Below, one piece after another: positions 1-6,290 of a stretch of DNA of 7,118 nt. The stretch's first letter is position 1, and every line of letters begins with the position of its first letter. Below the pieces are notes generated by a model. It did not search any database and was not told the DNA's origin. It was given only the letters and a program-made list of their open reading frames with translations. The DNA comes from Acidimicrobiia bacterium (GTDB lineage Bacteria > Actinomycetota > Acidimicrobiia > IMCC26256 > JACDBD01), in assembly GCA_031177445.1 (NCBI GenBank), contig JAPSGP010000151.1:1-7118 (forward strand), given 5' to 3'. Position numbers and translations under genes: made by a program.

Positions 1-597
1 TCGGCGAGCGACGGCCGCGAGGCGTTAGCGCGAACCGACGCGCAGCTGCCCGACCTCGTGGTGCTCGACCTGATGCTGCCCGGCCTCGACGGCCTCGAGG
101 TGTGCCGCCGGCTGCGCGCTCGGGCGCCGGTGCCGGTGATCATGCTGACAGCTCGGGGTGCCGAGGAGGATCGGATCCTCGGCCTCGAGCTCGGCGCCGA
201 CGACTACATGGCGAAGCCGTTCTCACCCCGGGAGCTCATGGCGCGGGTGCATGCCGTGCTGCGCCGGGCGCACGCGGTGCCGCCTGCCAACGGAGACGAC
301 GCGACCATCGAGAGCAACGGGCTCGCCGTCGATGTGGCCGCCCGCGAGGTGCGGCTGCGAGGCGAGCTGGTGGCCCTGACCGCCAAGGAATTCGAGCTCC
401 TCGCGTTCCTCGCGCAGCAGCCGCGACAGGTGTTCCGGCGCGACGAGCTCTTCGAGCGCGTCTGGGGTTATACGTACGGGGACACCTCGACCGTGACGGT
501 GCACATCCGCCGCCTGCGCGAGAAGATCGAGGACGATCCATCGGCGCCGACTCGCATCACCACCGTGTGGGGTGTCGGCTACCGGTTCGATCCATGA
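1..597 (+). CDS. OmpR/PhoB-family DNA-binding response regulator (5' end outside the window)
   Basis: This is the output half of a two-component system: phosphorylated by the downstream kinase, it should bind DNA and control transcription. The frame is open from base 1, so the gene starts upstream; 198 residues are visible. Full members are about 230 residues, so roughly 30-35 are missing, including the acidic pocket at the N-terminus of the receiver domain. Visible receiver residues are the phospho-acceptor Asp in VVLDLMLPG (visible residue 23), the switch Thr in MLTAR (50) and the conserved Lys in YMAKPFSP (72). The C-terminal half is a winged helix, with LTAKEFELL near its start, RVWGY, the recognition-helix stretch TVTVHIRRLREKI and the wing VWGVGYRF. 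It ends in TGA that overlaps the kinase ATG (ATGA). A single TTA leucine codon lies at 25-27. Family assignment is firm; the regulon is unknown. Confidence 0.95.
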   Translation, partial: SASDGREALARTDAQLPDLVVLDLMLPGLDGLEVCRRLRARAPVPVIMLTARGAEEDRILGLELGADDYMAKPFSPRELMARVHAVLRRAHAVPPANGDDATIESNGLAVDVAAREVRLRGELVALTAKEFELLAFLAQQPRQVFRRDELFERVWGYTYGDTSTVTVHIRRLREKIEDDPSAPTRITTVWGVGYRFDP

Positions 598-1736
598 GTG
601 AGACTGCGGAGCTCACGCTGCTCGCGGGCGCCACGGCCGCCGCGGCCGCGGTGACCGGCGCGCTCGTTCTGCGCGCGCTCCGGAAGCTGAGCCTCGGGGT
701 GCAGGTCGCGGCGGTCGCGGTGACGGCCGTCGTCGCCATCGGCGTCGGTGTGTGGGCCGGTGCCCGTGCCATGTTCCTGTCCGAACACGACCTGTGGGCC
801 CTGGGCGTCATCCTTGCCGCCGCCGGCACGGTCGGCGTCGCCAGCGCCCTGGTCCTGGGCCGCCGGATCGGCAAGGCGAGCGATGCGCTCGTCGCGATGG
901 CACGGCAGATCGGAGACCGGGACGCCGCCGCACGGCGCCCGGATCCCGCGGCACCGCCCGAGCTCGCGATCCTCCACGAGGAGCTGGAGCGGACGTCGAA
1001 GCGGCTCGACGAAGCCCGGGCCCGAGAGCAGGCGCTCGACCGATCGCGGCGCGAGCTGGTGGCGTGGGTGTCGCACGACCTGCGCACCCCGCTCGCCGGG
1101 ATCCGCGCCATCGTCGAAGCCCTCGAGGACGGAGTCGTCGACGATCCCGAGAGCGTCACTCGCTATTACACCGTCCTCCGTCGCGAGGCGGACCGGCTCT
1201 CGGAGCTGGTGGACGACCTCTTCGAGTTGAGCCGAGCCCAGGCCGGTGTGCTCGAGCGCGAGCTCGAGATCGTGTCGCTCGGAGATCTGGTGTCGGACGC
1301 GCTCGCCGGTGCCTCGCCGATCGCCGCCGCCAAAGGCGTGCGACTCGAAGGTCATCTCGACGGTCCGGCGCCCCAGCTCGAGGTCTCCGCCACGGAGGTG
1401 CTGCGGGCGTTGCGCAACATCCTCGAGAACGCCATACGGCACACGCCGAGCGACGGGACGATCGTCGTGGAGGCCGGTGGGGACGGCGCAGGGGCATACG
1501 TGTCGGTGCTCGACTCCGGTGGCGGCATTCCCGAGCGTGAGCTGCACCGAGTGTTCGACGTGGGCTTCCGGGGCGACCCCGCGCGCACCCCGGGGAGTGA
1601 TGCCGGTGCCGGGCTCGGGCTCGCGATCGCACGCGGGTTCGTCGAGGCGCACCGCGGCGACATCTCGGTGCGCAACGAGAACGGCGGGTGCCGCTTCACG
1701 GTTCACCTGCCCGTCACCACCGGTGAGCCGGTCTGA
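594..1736 (+). CDS. Membrane sensor histidine kinase (HisKA + HATPase_c)
   Basis: This 380-residue kinase should autophosphorylate on histidine and pass the phosphate to the preceding response regulator. ATG at 594 overlaps that gene's stop, which fixes the start and implies translational coupling. Three hydrophobic segments (about residues 7-28, 35-58 and 67-89) precede the catalytic part. Basic residues RALRK (27-31) between the first two suggest an N-out topology with only a short external loop around FLSEHDLW (61-68), so no separate periplasmic sensor domain. A linker with coiled-coil character (about 95-155) leads to the H-box WVSHDLRTPL, phospho-acceptor His161. The ATPase domain shows an N-box (RNILENAIRHTP, Asn275/Asn279), G1 (DSGGGI, from 307) and G2 (GAGLGLAIA, from 338). 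All core motifs look intact. The signal is unknown; an intramembrane or membrane-stress cue is inferred from the small loops. Confidence 0.95.
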   Translation: MSETAELTLLAGATAAAAAVTGALVLRALRKLSLGVQVAAVAVTAVVAIGVGVWAGARAMFLSEHDLWALGVILAAAGTVGVASALVLGRRIGKASDALVAMARQIGDRDAAARRPDPAAPPELAILHEELERTSKRLDEARAREQALDRSRRELVAWVSHDLRTPLAGIRAIVEALEDGVVDDPESVTRYYTVLRREADRLSELVDDLFELSRAQAGVLERELEIVSLGDLVSDALAGASPIAAAKGVRLEGHLDGPAPQLEVSATEVLRALRNILENAIRHTPSDGTIVVEAGGDGAGAYVSVLDSGGGIPERELHRVFDVGFRGDPARTPGSDAGAGLGLAIARGFVEAHRGDISVRNENGGCRFTVHLPVTTGEPV

Positions 1737-2857
1737 TGCGCGTGCTCGTCACCGGCGGCGCCGGCTTCGTCGGCTCGCACGTCGTCGACCACCTCATCGC
1801 CGAAGGGCACGAGGTTCGGGTGCTCGATCTCCTGTACCCCGCCGCGCACGACGGACTGCCTCCGTACCTTCGCGGGGAAGTCGACTACCGCTGGGGCTCT
1901 GTCGGCGACCGGCGCACGGTGCTCGCGGCCGTCGACGGCATCGACGCCGTGAGCCACCAAGCGGCCATGGTCGGGCTCGGCGTCGATTTCGGCGACGTGC
2001 CCGACTACGTCATGCACAACGACGTCGGTACCGCGGTCCTGCTCGCCGCATTGCACGAGCGCCGGTTCACGGGGCGGGTCGTGCTCGCGAGCAGCATGGT
2101 CGTGTACGGGGAGGGTCGGTATCGCTGCCGGGCGCACGGCGTGATCCGGCCCGAGCCCCGTGACGCCGTCCGACTCGCGCAGGGCGAGTGGGATCACCCC
2201 TGCCCCGAATGCGGCGTGCGACTCGAGCCTGTTCCAGTTCCCGAACATGCTCCTGTCGATCCTCGGTCGGTCTACGCGGCGACGAAACTCCATCAGGAGC
2301 ACCTGTGCTCGGCGTACGGCCGTGAACACGGCGCTCCCGTGACGGCGCTGCGCTACCACAACGTGTACGGACCACGGATGCCGCGAGACACGCCGTACGC
2401 CGGGGTGGCGGCGATCTTCCGCAGTGCCATCGAGGCGGGGCGCCCGCCACGGGTGTTCGAGGACGGGCACCAACGCCGCGACTTCGTCCACGTCGACGAC
2501 GTCGCGCGGGCGAACGCGGTGGCGCTGTCGATCGAACCGCCCGTGACCGGAGCGGTGAACGTCGCCAGCGGCGTCCCCCACACCATCCTCGAGCTTGCGT
2601 ATGCCCTGACGGCCGGCAAGCCGGAGGCACCTCCTCCGCAGGTCGTCGGTGGCTTTCGTTCCGGCGACGTCCGGCACGTCTTCGCGGCCACCGAGCGCGC
2701 TCGTGAGGCGCTCGGCTTCACCGCCGCGGTGCCGTTCGAGCGGGGCATGCGTGGGTTCGCGGACGCGGCGCTGCGGGTCCGATCGGAGGTTGAGCGGCAG
2801 CCGGGCGCAGCCGACCTGACGGCGACTGGTTACGAGCGGCCCGCGAGCTCGCGGTAG
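1736..2857 (+). CDS. Extended-SDR NAD-dependent epimerase/dehydratase, probably dTDP-L-rhamnose 4-epimerase-like
   Basis: This 373-residue nucleotide-sugar epimerase should act in the cytoplasm on an NDP-sugar through a transient 4-keto intermediate with bound NAD. It opens with the Rossmann motif TGGAGFVG (Gly7, Gly10, Gly13) and an acidic residue after strand 2 (Asp31). The active site has ASSMVVYGEG (Ser119/Ser120) and Tyr180-xxx-Lys184. RYHNVYGPR (from 206) and QRRDFVHVDDVA (from 246) are typical of extended SDRs. An insertion at about 128-170 contains Cys131, His134, Cys156 and Cys159. From memory this insertion resembles WbiB-type dTDP-L-rhamnose 4-epimerases, so the substrate call is moderate. 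The ATG shares one base with the kinase TGA (TGATG), and GGTGAG lies upstream as a likely Shine-Dalgarno sequence, so it is probably co-expressed with the two-component genes. The 3' end overlaps convergent tag by 28 bases. The last 25 or so residues look like a variable tail. Confidence 0.85.
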   Translation: MRVLVTGGAGFVGSHVVDHLIAEGHEVRVLDLLYPAAHDGLPPYLRGEVDYRWGSVGDRRTVLAAVDGIDAVSHQAAMVGLGVDFGDVPDYVMHNDVGTAVLLAALHERRFTGRVVLASSMVVYGEGRYRCRAHGVIRPEPRDAVRLAQGEWDHPCPECGVRLEPVPVPEHAPVDPRSVYAATKLHQEHLCSAYGREHGAPVTALRYHNVYGPRMPRDTPYAGVAAIFRSAIEAGRPPRVFEDGHQRRDFVHVDDVARANAVALSIEPPVTGAVNVASGVPHTILELAYALTAGKPEAPPPQVVGGFRSGDVRHVFAATERAREALGFTAAVPFERGMRGFADAALRVRSEVERQPGAADLTATGYERPASSR

Positions 2858-3417
2858 CGGAAACAGCTCGTGACGTGGTCGTTCACCAGCCCGACCGCTT
2901 GCATGAACGCGTAGCAGACCGTGGGGCCGACGAACCGGAAACCGCGGCTCTTGAGGTCCTTGCTCATGACCTTCGACCCGGGGGTCTCGGCCGGAAGCTC
3001 GGCGAGGGTCTTCCACCGACCGACGAGCGGGGCGCCGTCCACGAACCGCCAGACGTACGCGTCGAAGCTGCCGTGCTGCTCCTGCACCTCGAGCACGCAT
3101 TTGGCGTTGTTGACCGTCGACTCCACCTTCAGGCGGTTGCGCACGATGCCCGGGTCCTGCAGCAGCCGTTCGATCTTGCGCCGATCGAAGCGCGCCACCC
3201 GCGCGGGATCGAACCCGGCGAAGGCGCGCCGATACCCCTCCCGCTTGCGCAGGATCGTCGACCACGACAGCCCGGCCTGGGCGCCCTCGAGGGTGAGCAT
3301 CTCGTACAGGTGACGGTCATCGTGCGACGGCACCCCCCACTCGTCGTCGTGGTAGGCCGTGTAGGCGGTGTCACCCTCTCCCGCCCACTCGCAGCGGCGC
3401 TTCATACGGCCCGTCAT
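2830..3417 (-). CDS. tag: DNA-3-methyladenine glycosylase I
   Basis: This base-excision repair enzyme removes 3-methyladenine from alkylated DNA. From ATG at 3417 it has 195 residues, against 187 in E. coli Tag. Recognisable motifs include AYHDDEWGVP (from 21), LEGAQAGLSW (43-52, with Glu44 matching E. coli Glu38 and Trp52 matching Trp46), GFRFVGPT, CYAFMQAVGLVNDH and a C-terminal HVTSC. Cys9, His23, His181 and Cys185 correspond to the zinc-snap ligands Cys4, His17, His175 and Cys179 of E. coli Tag. The start is uncertain. ATG at 3405 gives a product beginning MKRRCEW, closest to E. coli, while ATG at 3492 would add 25 unmatched residues and leave no promoter space. None of these starts has a strong Shine-Dalgarno sequence. 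It reads divergently from the SnoaL-like gene and looks monocistronic. Function is firm by motif recall. Confidence 0.95.
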   Translation of the reverse strand: MTGRMKRRCEWAGEGDTAYTAYHDDEWGVPSHDDRHLYEMLTLEGAQAGLSWSTILRKREGYRRAFAGFDPARVARFDRRKIERLLQDPGIVRNRLKVESTVNNAKCVLEVQEQHGSFDAYVWRFVDGAPLVGRWKTLAELPAETPGSKVMSKDLKSRGFRFVGPTVCYAFMQAVGLVNDHVTSCFRYRELAGRS

Positions 3418-3506
3418 CGCCAGACGGCGACGAGGAGCGCGACAGCCGAACGCACCGCCGCACAGTAGAAGACCGACCGCGCGCGTCGCCATGGAAGGAT
3501 GAGGAG
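3418..3506. promoter_or_regulatory. Divergent intergenic region between tag and the SnoaL-like gene
   Basis: These 89 bases separate two divergent starts, so they should hold a promoter for each. No convincing -35/-10 pair is visible. The best -10-like hexamer is TACTGT on the minus strand (3462-3467), without a matching -35 element. A strong Shine-Dalgarno run, AGGATGAGGAG (3496-3506), directly precedes ATG 3507. The promoter role is inferred from gene layout only. Confidence 0.4.
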
Positions 3507-4010
3507 ATGACGATCGAAGAGCTGATCGCGCGTGCGGAGATCGGCGACGTCCTCAAGCGGCTCGCCCGCGGGACGGACCGCCTCGACGAAGCGCTGATGG
3601 CGTCCTGCTACCACCCCGACGGAACCGACGATCACAATGTGTTCCGCGGGAGCGGCGCGGAGTTCGCCCGGTGGGTCGTCGAGACGCTGCCGCACTTCGA
3701 TGCGACGATGCACTTCATCGGCGATCCGTACATCCGCCTCGATCGCGACGTCGCCCATGTCGACACCTACTGCGTCGCTCATCACATCAGCCGGCCCGAC
3801 GAAGCCGGGCAGCAAACCGACCTGATCCTGGGCCTCCGCTACGTCGATCGATTCGAGCAACGCGCCGGCCGCTGGTTGATCGCCAAGCGTGTGTGCGCCT
3901 TCGATTGGAGCTCTAGCGTCCCTTTCGACCCCGCGCTCGCATACCGCTTCGAGCCCGGCTGGACCATCGGCGCCCGCGACCGCACCGACATCGCGTACCG
4001 CGGTGTGTAG
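3507..4010 (+). CDS. SnoaL-like (NTF2-fold) domain protein
   Basis: This 167-residue protein resembles the SnoaL_4 / nuclear transport factor 2-like group, a cone-shaped alpha+beta barrel used by dehydratases, isomerases and ring-hydroxylating-dioxygenase small subunits. The N-terminal helices (residues 1-35, with LARGTDRLDEALMASCYHPD) and DDHNVFRG (41-48) are typical. TMHFIGDPYI (68-75) places His69 where NTF2-fold dehydratases often have a catalytic histidine, and YVDRFEQRAGRWLIAKR (112-128) forms the last barrel strands. The start is set by the excellent Shine-Dalgarno sequence AGGATGAGGAG abutting the ATG. Its stop lies 19 bases from the convergent P450 stop, so it appears to be a single-gene unit. 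Such proteins are common beside steroid- and aromatic-degradation genes in Actinomycetota. The reaction and substrate cannot be read from the sequence. Confidence 0.8.
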   Translation: MTIEELIARAEIGDVLKRLARGTDRLDEALMASCYHPDGTDDHNVFRGSGAEFARWVVETLPHFDATMHFIGDPYIRLDRDVAHVDTYCVAHHISRPDEAGQQTDLILGLRYVDRFEQRAGRWLIAKRVCAFDWSSSVPFDPALAYRFEPGWTIGARDRTDIAYRGV

Positions 4011-4029
4011 GCGCCGGACGGGACGCTGG

Positions 4030-5214
4030 TCAGGCGAACTCGAAGGCGACGTGGGCCGAGCGCAGGCCGAAGACGAACGCGTTCGGCATCTCGACCGGCG
4101 CGGTGCCGGGCACGAGCTGCATCGAGCGGACGCGCCGTCGTAGCTCCTCGAAGAACACGCGGATCTCCATGCGGGCGAGCGCGGCCCCGAGGCAGAAGTG
4201 GGTGCCGAAGCCGAACGCGATGTGGTTGTTCGGTTGGCGGGTCACGTCGAAGCGCTCGGGATCGTCGAAGTGTGCGGGGTCACGGTTGGCGGATCCGTAC
4301 ATGAGCACGACCTGTTGGCCGGCCGCGACGCCCTGGCCCGCGACCTCGGTATCCGTCACCGCGACCCGGCACATGTTGTGGATGGGGGTCACGTAGCGGA
4401 TGAACTCCTCGGTCGCGACCCCGAGGTCGGCGCCTGCCACCAGCTGCTGCCATTGGTCGGGATGGTCGATGAGCGCGAGGATCGCCCGCGCGATGACCGT
4501 GCGGGTGGTCTCGGCGCCGCCGTCGAGGAGCAGGATCGCGTCCGAGATCACGGTCTCGATCGGCAGCCGTTGGCCGTCGAGCTCGGCCTGGGTCCAGATC
4601 GACATGATGTCGTCGGCCGGGCACCGCAGCTTCTCGCCGTGCAGCGCCACCGTCGCTGCCGCGAACTCCATCATGGCGGCGGCGCCGTCTTCGTTCCGGT
4701 ACCGGGGCCCGCCGCCGAGCATGATCGTGCGCTCGGACCAGGACTTGAGGTCAGGCCAGCGATCGTCCTCGAAGCCGAGCAGCCAGCCGATGGTCATCGC
4801 CGGGAGCGGCGCGGCCAGCTCCTCGACGATCTCGGCTTCACCGCCGTTGGCCTCGACCGCATCGAGCAACGACTTCACGGTGTCGCGGACGTGCGCCTCG
4901 CGCTGGTTTACGGCACGGGGAGTGAACCGCCGCGACACGAGGTTGCGGCGATGGTGGTGGTCCGGGTCGTCGATGCCGATCATCGACGGGTCAGCGGGCA
5001 TGTTCGGCCGGTACCCACCCTTCGTCTGATCGGAGCTGATGAAGACGTCCTTGCGCTTCTCGACGTCGACGATGTCGTCGTAGCGCGAGACACCCCAGAG
5101 CTGGTTCGTCGCGTCCCAGTACAGCGGGGCGTGTTCCCGGAGCCAGGCGTACGTGGAGTACGGGTCGTTCACGTAGAAGTCCCCGTCGAGCAGATCGATG
5201 TCGCCCGGAGCCAT
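4030..5214 (-). CDS. Cytochrome P450, CYP142-like
   Basis: This soluble bacterial heme monooxygenase has 394 residues, a normal length for the class, and needs a separate ferredoxin and reductase that are not in the window. The I-helix oxygen-activation motif is GGAETT (about 232-237), the ExxR pair is Glu270/Arg273 in EEFIRY, and the heme loop FGFGTHFCLGAALAR has the thiolate ligand Cys341. C-helix residues DDPDHHHRR are present. Overall wording, especially TPIHNMCRV and FDVTRQPNNHIAFGFG, recalls CYP142 of Mycobacterium tuberculosis, which oxidises the cholesterol side-chain terminus; related families such as CYP125/CYP124 cannot be excluded. ATG 5214 is chosen because AGAGAGGG lies about 5 bases upstream; GTG at 5232 would add six residues but has no Shine-Dalgarno sequence and sits inside a 12-bp palindrome. 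It is divergent from the oxidoreductase gene, so the two may share regulation. Confidence 0.93.
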   Translation of the reverse strand: MAPGDIDLLDGDFYVNDPYSTYAWLREHAPLYWDATNQLWGVSRYDDIVDVEKRKDVFISSDQTKGGYRPNMPADPSMIGIDDPDHHHRRNLVSRRFTPRAVNQREAHVRDTVKSLLDAVEANGGEAEIVEELAAPLPAMTIGWLLGFEDDRWPDLKSWSERTIMLGGGPRYRNEDGAAAMMEFAAATVALHGEKLRCPADDIMSIWTQAELDGQRLPIETVISDAILLLDGGAETTRTVIARAILALIDHPDQWQQLVAGADLGVATEEFIRYVTPIHNMCRVAVTDTEVAGQGVAAGQQVVLMYGSANRDPAHFDDPERFDVTRQPNNHIAFGFGTHFCLGAALARMEIRVFFEELRRRVRSMQLVPGTAPVEMPNAFVFGLRSAHVAFEFA

Positions 5215-5291
5215 CGACGCCCTCTCTATCACGCGCCGGCGCGGGGCTCCGACTGTCGAAGAGACGCCGCCGGCTGCCAGGATGGCAGATC
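5215..5291. promoter_or_regulatory. Divergent promoter region between P450 and oxidoreductase genes
   Basis: This 77-base region must contain the start signals for both divergent genes if they are independently transcribed. It holds the P450 Shine-Dalgarno sequence (AGAGAGGG on the minus strand, beside 5214), a perfect 12-bp palindrome CGCGCCGGCGCG (5232-5243), and an inverted repeat around the oxidoreductase RBS (5274-5288). No clear -10/-35 hexamers are seen. No regulator gene is adjacent, so a shared operator is only a possibility. Confidence 0.45.
5274..5288 (+). repeat. Inverted repeat CTGCCA-GGA-TGGCAG overlapping the oxidoreductase RBS
   Basis: Two perfectly complementary 6-base arms (5274-5279 and 5283-5288) flank a 3-base GGA loop. 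The arms end 3 bases before the ATG at 5292. The only plausible Shine-Dalgarno sequence for that gene, AGGA (5279-5282), lies in the loop and the last base of the left arm. In RNA this could form a small hairpin that affects ribosome access; in DNA it could be a dimer binding site. The repeat is seen directly; any function is inference. Confidence 0.5.
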
Positions 5292-6281
5292 ATGCGAGCG
5301 GCACGCGTTCATGCATACGGGCCCCCGGAGGTCGTCACCGTCGAGGAGATGCCCCACCGCGAGCCCGAGGCCGGCGAGGCGCTCGTCGACGTGCACGCCG
5401 CCGCGGTGAACTACCCCGATGTCCTGATCGTCGCCGACCGCTACCAGGTGTCGGCGCCGCTCCCGTTCACACCCGGAAGCGAGTTCGCAGGCGTCGTGCG
5501 GGCGGTCGGAGACGGAGTGACCGGGATCCAGCCGGGCGATCGGGTCTTGGGCGCGGCAATGGCGGGCGCGTTCGCCGAGCAGGTCACCGCCCCCGCCGCC
5601 GGCCTCGCCGTGGTGCCTGCGGGGGTCGAGCTCGAGCACGCGGCGGCGTTCGCGGTCTGCCATCTCACCGCCTATTACGCGCTCCGCAGCGTCGCCGAGG
5701 TGCAGCCGGGCGAGTGGGTCGTCGTGCTCGGTGCGGCCGGCGGCGTCGGGCTCGCGGCGGTCGAGCTCGCCCGCCAGCTCGGCGCGCGCGTGCTGGCGGC
5801 GGCGTCGTCGCCGGAGAAGCTCGAGCATTGCCGCGCCAAGGGCGCCGAAGCGCTCGTCGACTACGAGCGGGAAGACCTCAAGCTGCGCATCCGGGAGCTC
5901 ACGGATGGCGGCGCCGACGTCGTCATCGACCCGGTCGGCGGCGTCTACTCCGAGCCCGCGCTGCGCGCGATGCGGTGGGGCGGGCGATTCGTGGTCGTGG
6001 GCTTCGCAGCCGGCGAGATCCCCCGTATCCCGCTGAACCTGATCATGTTGAAGGGCGTGATCGTCAAGAGCTTCGAGATGCGAACGTTCGCGGTCCACGC
6101 GCCGGAGCAGGAGCGCCGCGACCGTGAGGAGCTGTTCGAGCTGTTTCGCACGGGCGCCGTCTGCCCGGAGGTCTCGGCGGTGTTCGATCTCGATCATGTC
6201 GCCGACGCGCTCCAGCTCGTCGCCGACCGCAAGGCGGTCGGCAAGGTACTGGTCAGGATGGAACGGTCGGCGGACAGGTAG
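5292..6281 (+). CDS. NADPH:quinone oxidoreductase-like enzyme (MDR superfamily, zinc-free)
   Basis: This 329-residue zeta-crystallin/QOR-type medium-chain reductase should use NADPH to reduce a quinone, enone or enoyl-type substrate. The N-terminal GroES-like domain contains AAVNYPDVL (37-45) and PGSEFAGVV (61-69). The Rossmann domain carries GAAGGVG (147-153) after WVVVLG, and the C-terminus has the usual DHVADALQ and KAVGKVL strands. The cysteine cluster for structural zinc in alcohol dehydrogenases is absent, consistent with the QOR branch. The ATG is preceded by AGGA with about 9 bases of spacing, inside a small inverted repeat. A ketosteroid-isomerase-like gene follows after 9 bases, so the two are probably co-transcribed. 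In that setting the substrate could be a steroid or CoA-linked enone, but the family is broad and the sequence does not settle it. Confidence 0.9.
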   Translation: MRAARVHAYGPPEVVTVEEMPHREPEAGEALVDVHAAAVNYPDVLIVADRYQVSAPLPFTPGSEFAGVVRAVGDGVTGIQPGDRVLGAAMAGAFAEQVTAPAAGLAVVPAGVELEHAAAFAVCHLTAYYALRSVAEVQPGEWVVVLGAAGGVGLAAVELARQLGARVLAAASSPEKLEHCRAKGAEALVDYEREDLKLRIRELTDGGADVVIDPVGGVYSEPALRAMRWGGRFVVVGFAAGEIPRIPLNLIMLKGVIVKSFEMRTFAVHAPEQERRDREELFELFRTGAVCPEVSAVFDLDHVADALQLVADRKAVGKVLVRMERSADR

Positions 6282-6290
6282 GTTTCCTCC

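Noticed and set aside
579..1706. Long minus-strand open frame (375 codons) opposite the kinase
   Set aside because: It is the antisense shadow of the intact histidine kinase: low-complexity Arg/Gly/Ala/His-rich translation with no recognisable motif. High GC lowers stop frequency on the opposite strand.
1703..3265. Very long minus-strand open frame (520 codons) across the epimerase and tag
   Set aside because: It is antisense to the epimerase and in another frame of tag, both of which have full family motifs. The translation has no domain and is rich in Arg/Asp/Val, as expected for a shadow.
3418..3492. N-terminal extension of tag to ATG 3492
   Set aside because: The extra 25 residues have no counterpart in Tag proteins, and a start there would leave only 14 bases before the divergent gene, too few for a promoter.
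3491..3502. Four-codon mini-ORF (ATG GAA GGA TGA) just before the SnoaL-like start
   Set aside because: It could be a tiny upstream ORF but has no ribosome site of its own, and it overlaps the Shine-Dalgarno run of the real gene. Most likely chance.
4198..5409. Plus-strand open frame of 403 codons over the P450
   Set aside because: It runs antisense through the P450, whose heme, ExxR and I-helix motifs are complete. The shadow translation shows no motif and crosses the divergent promoter region.
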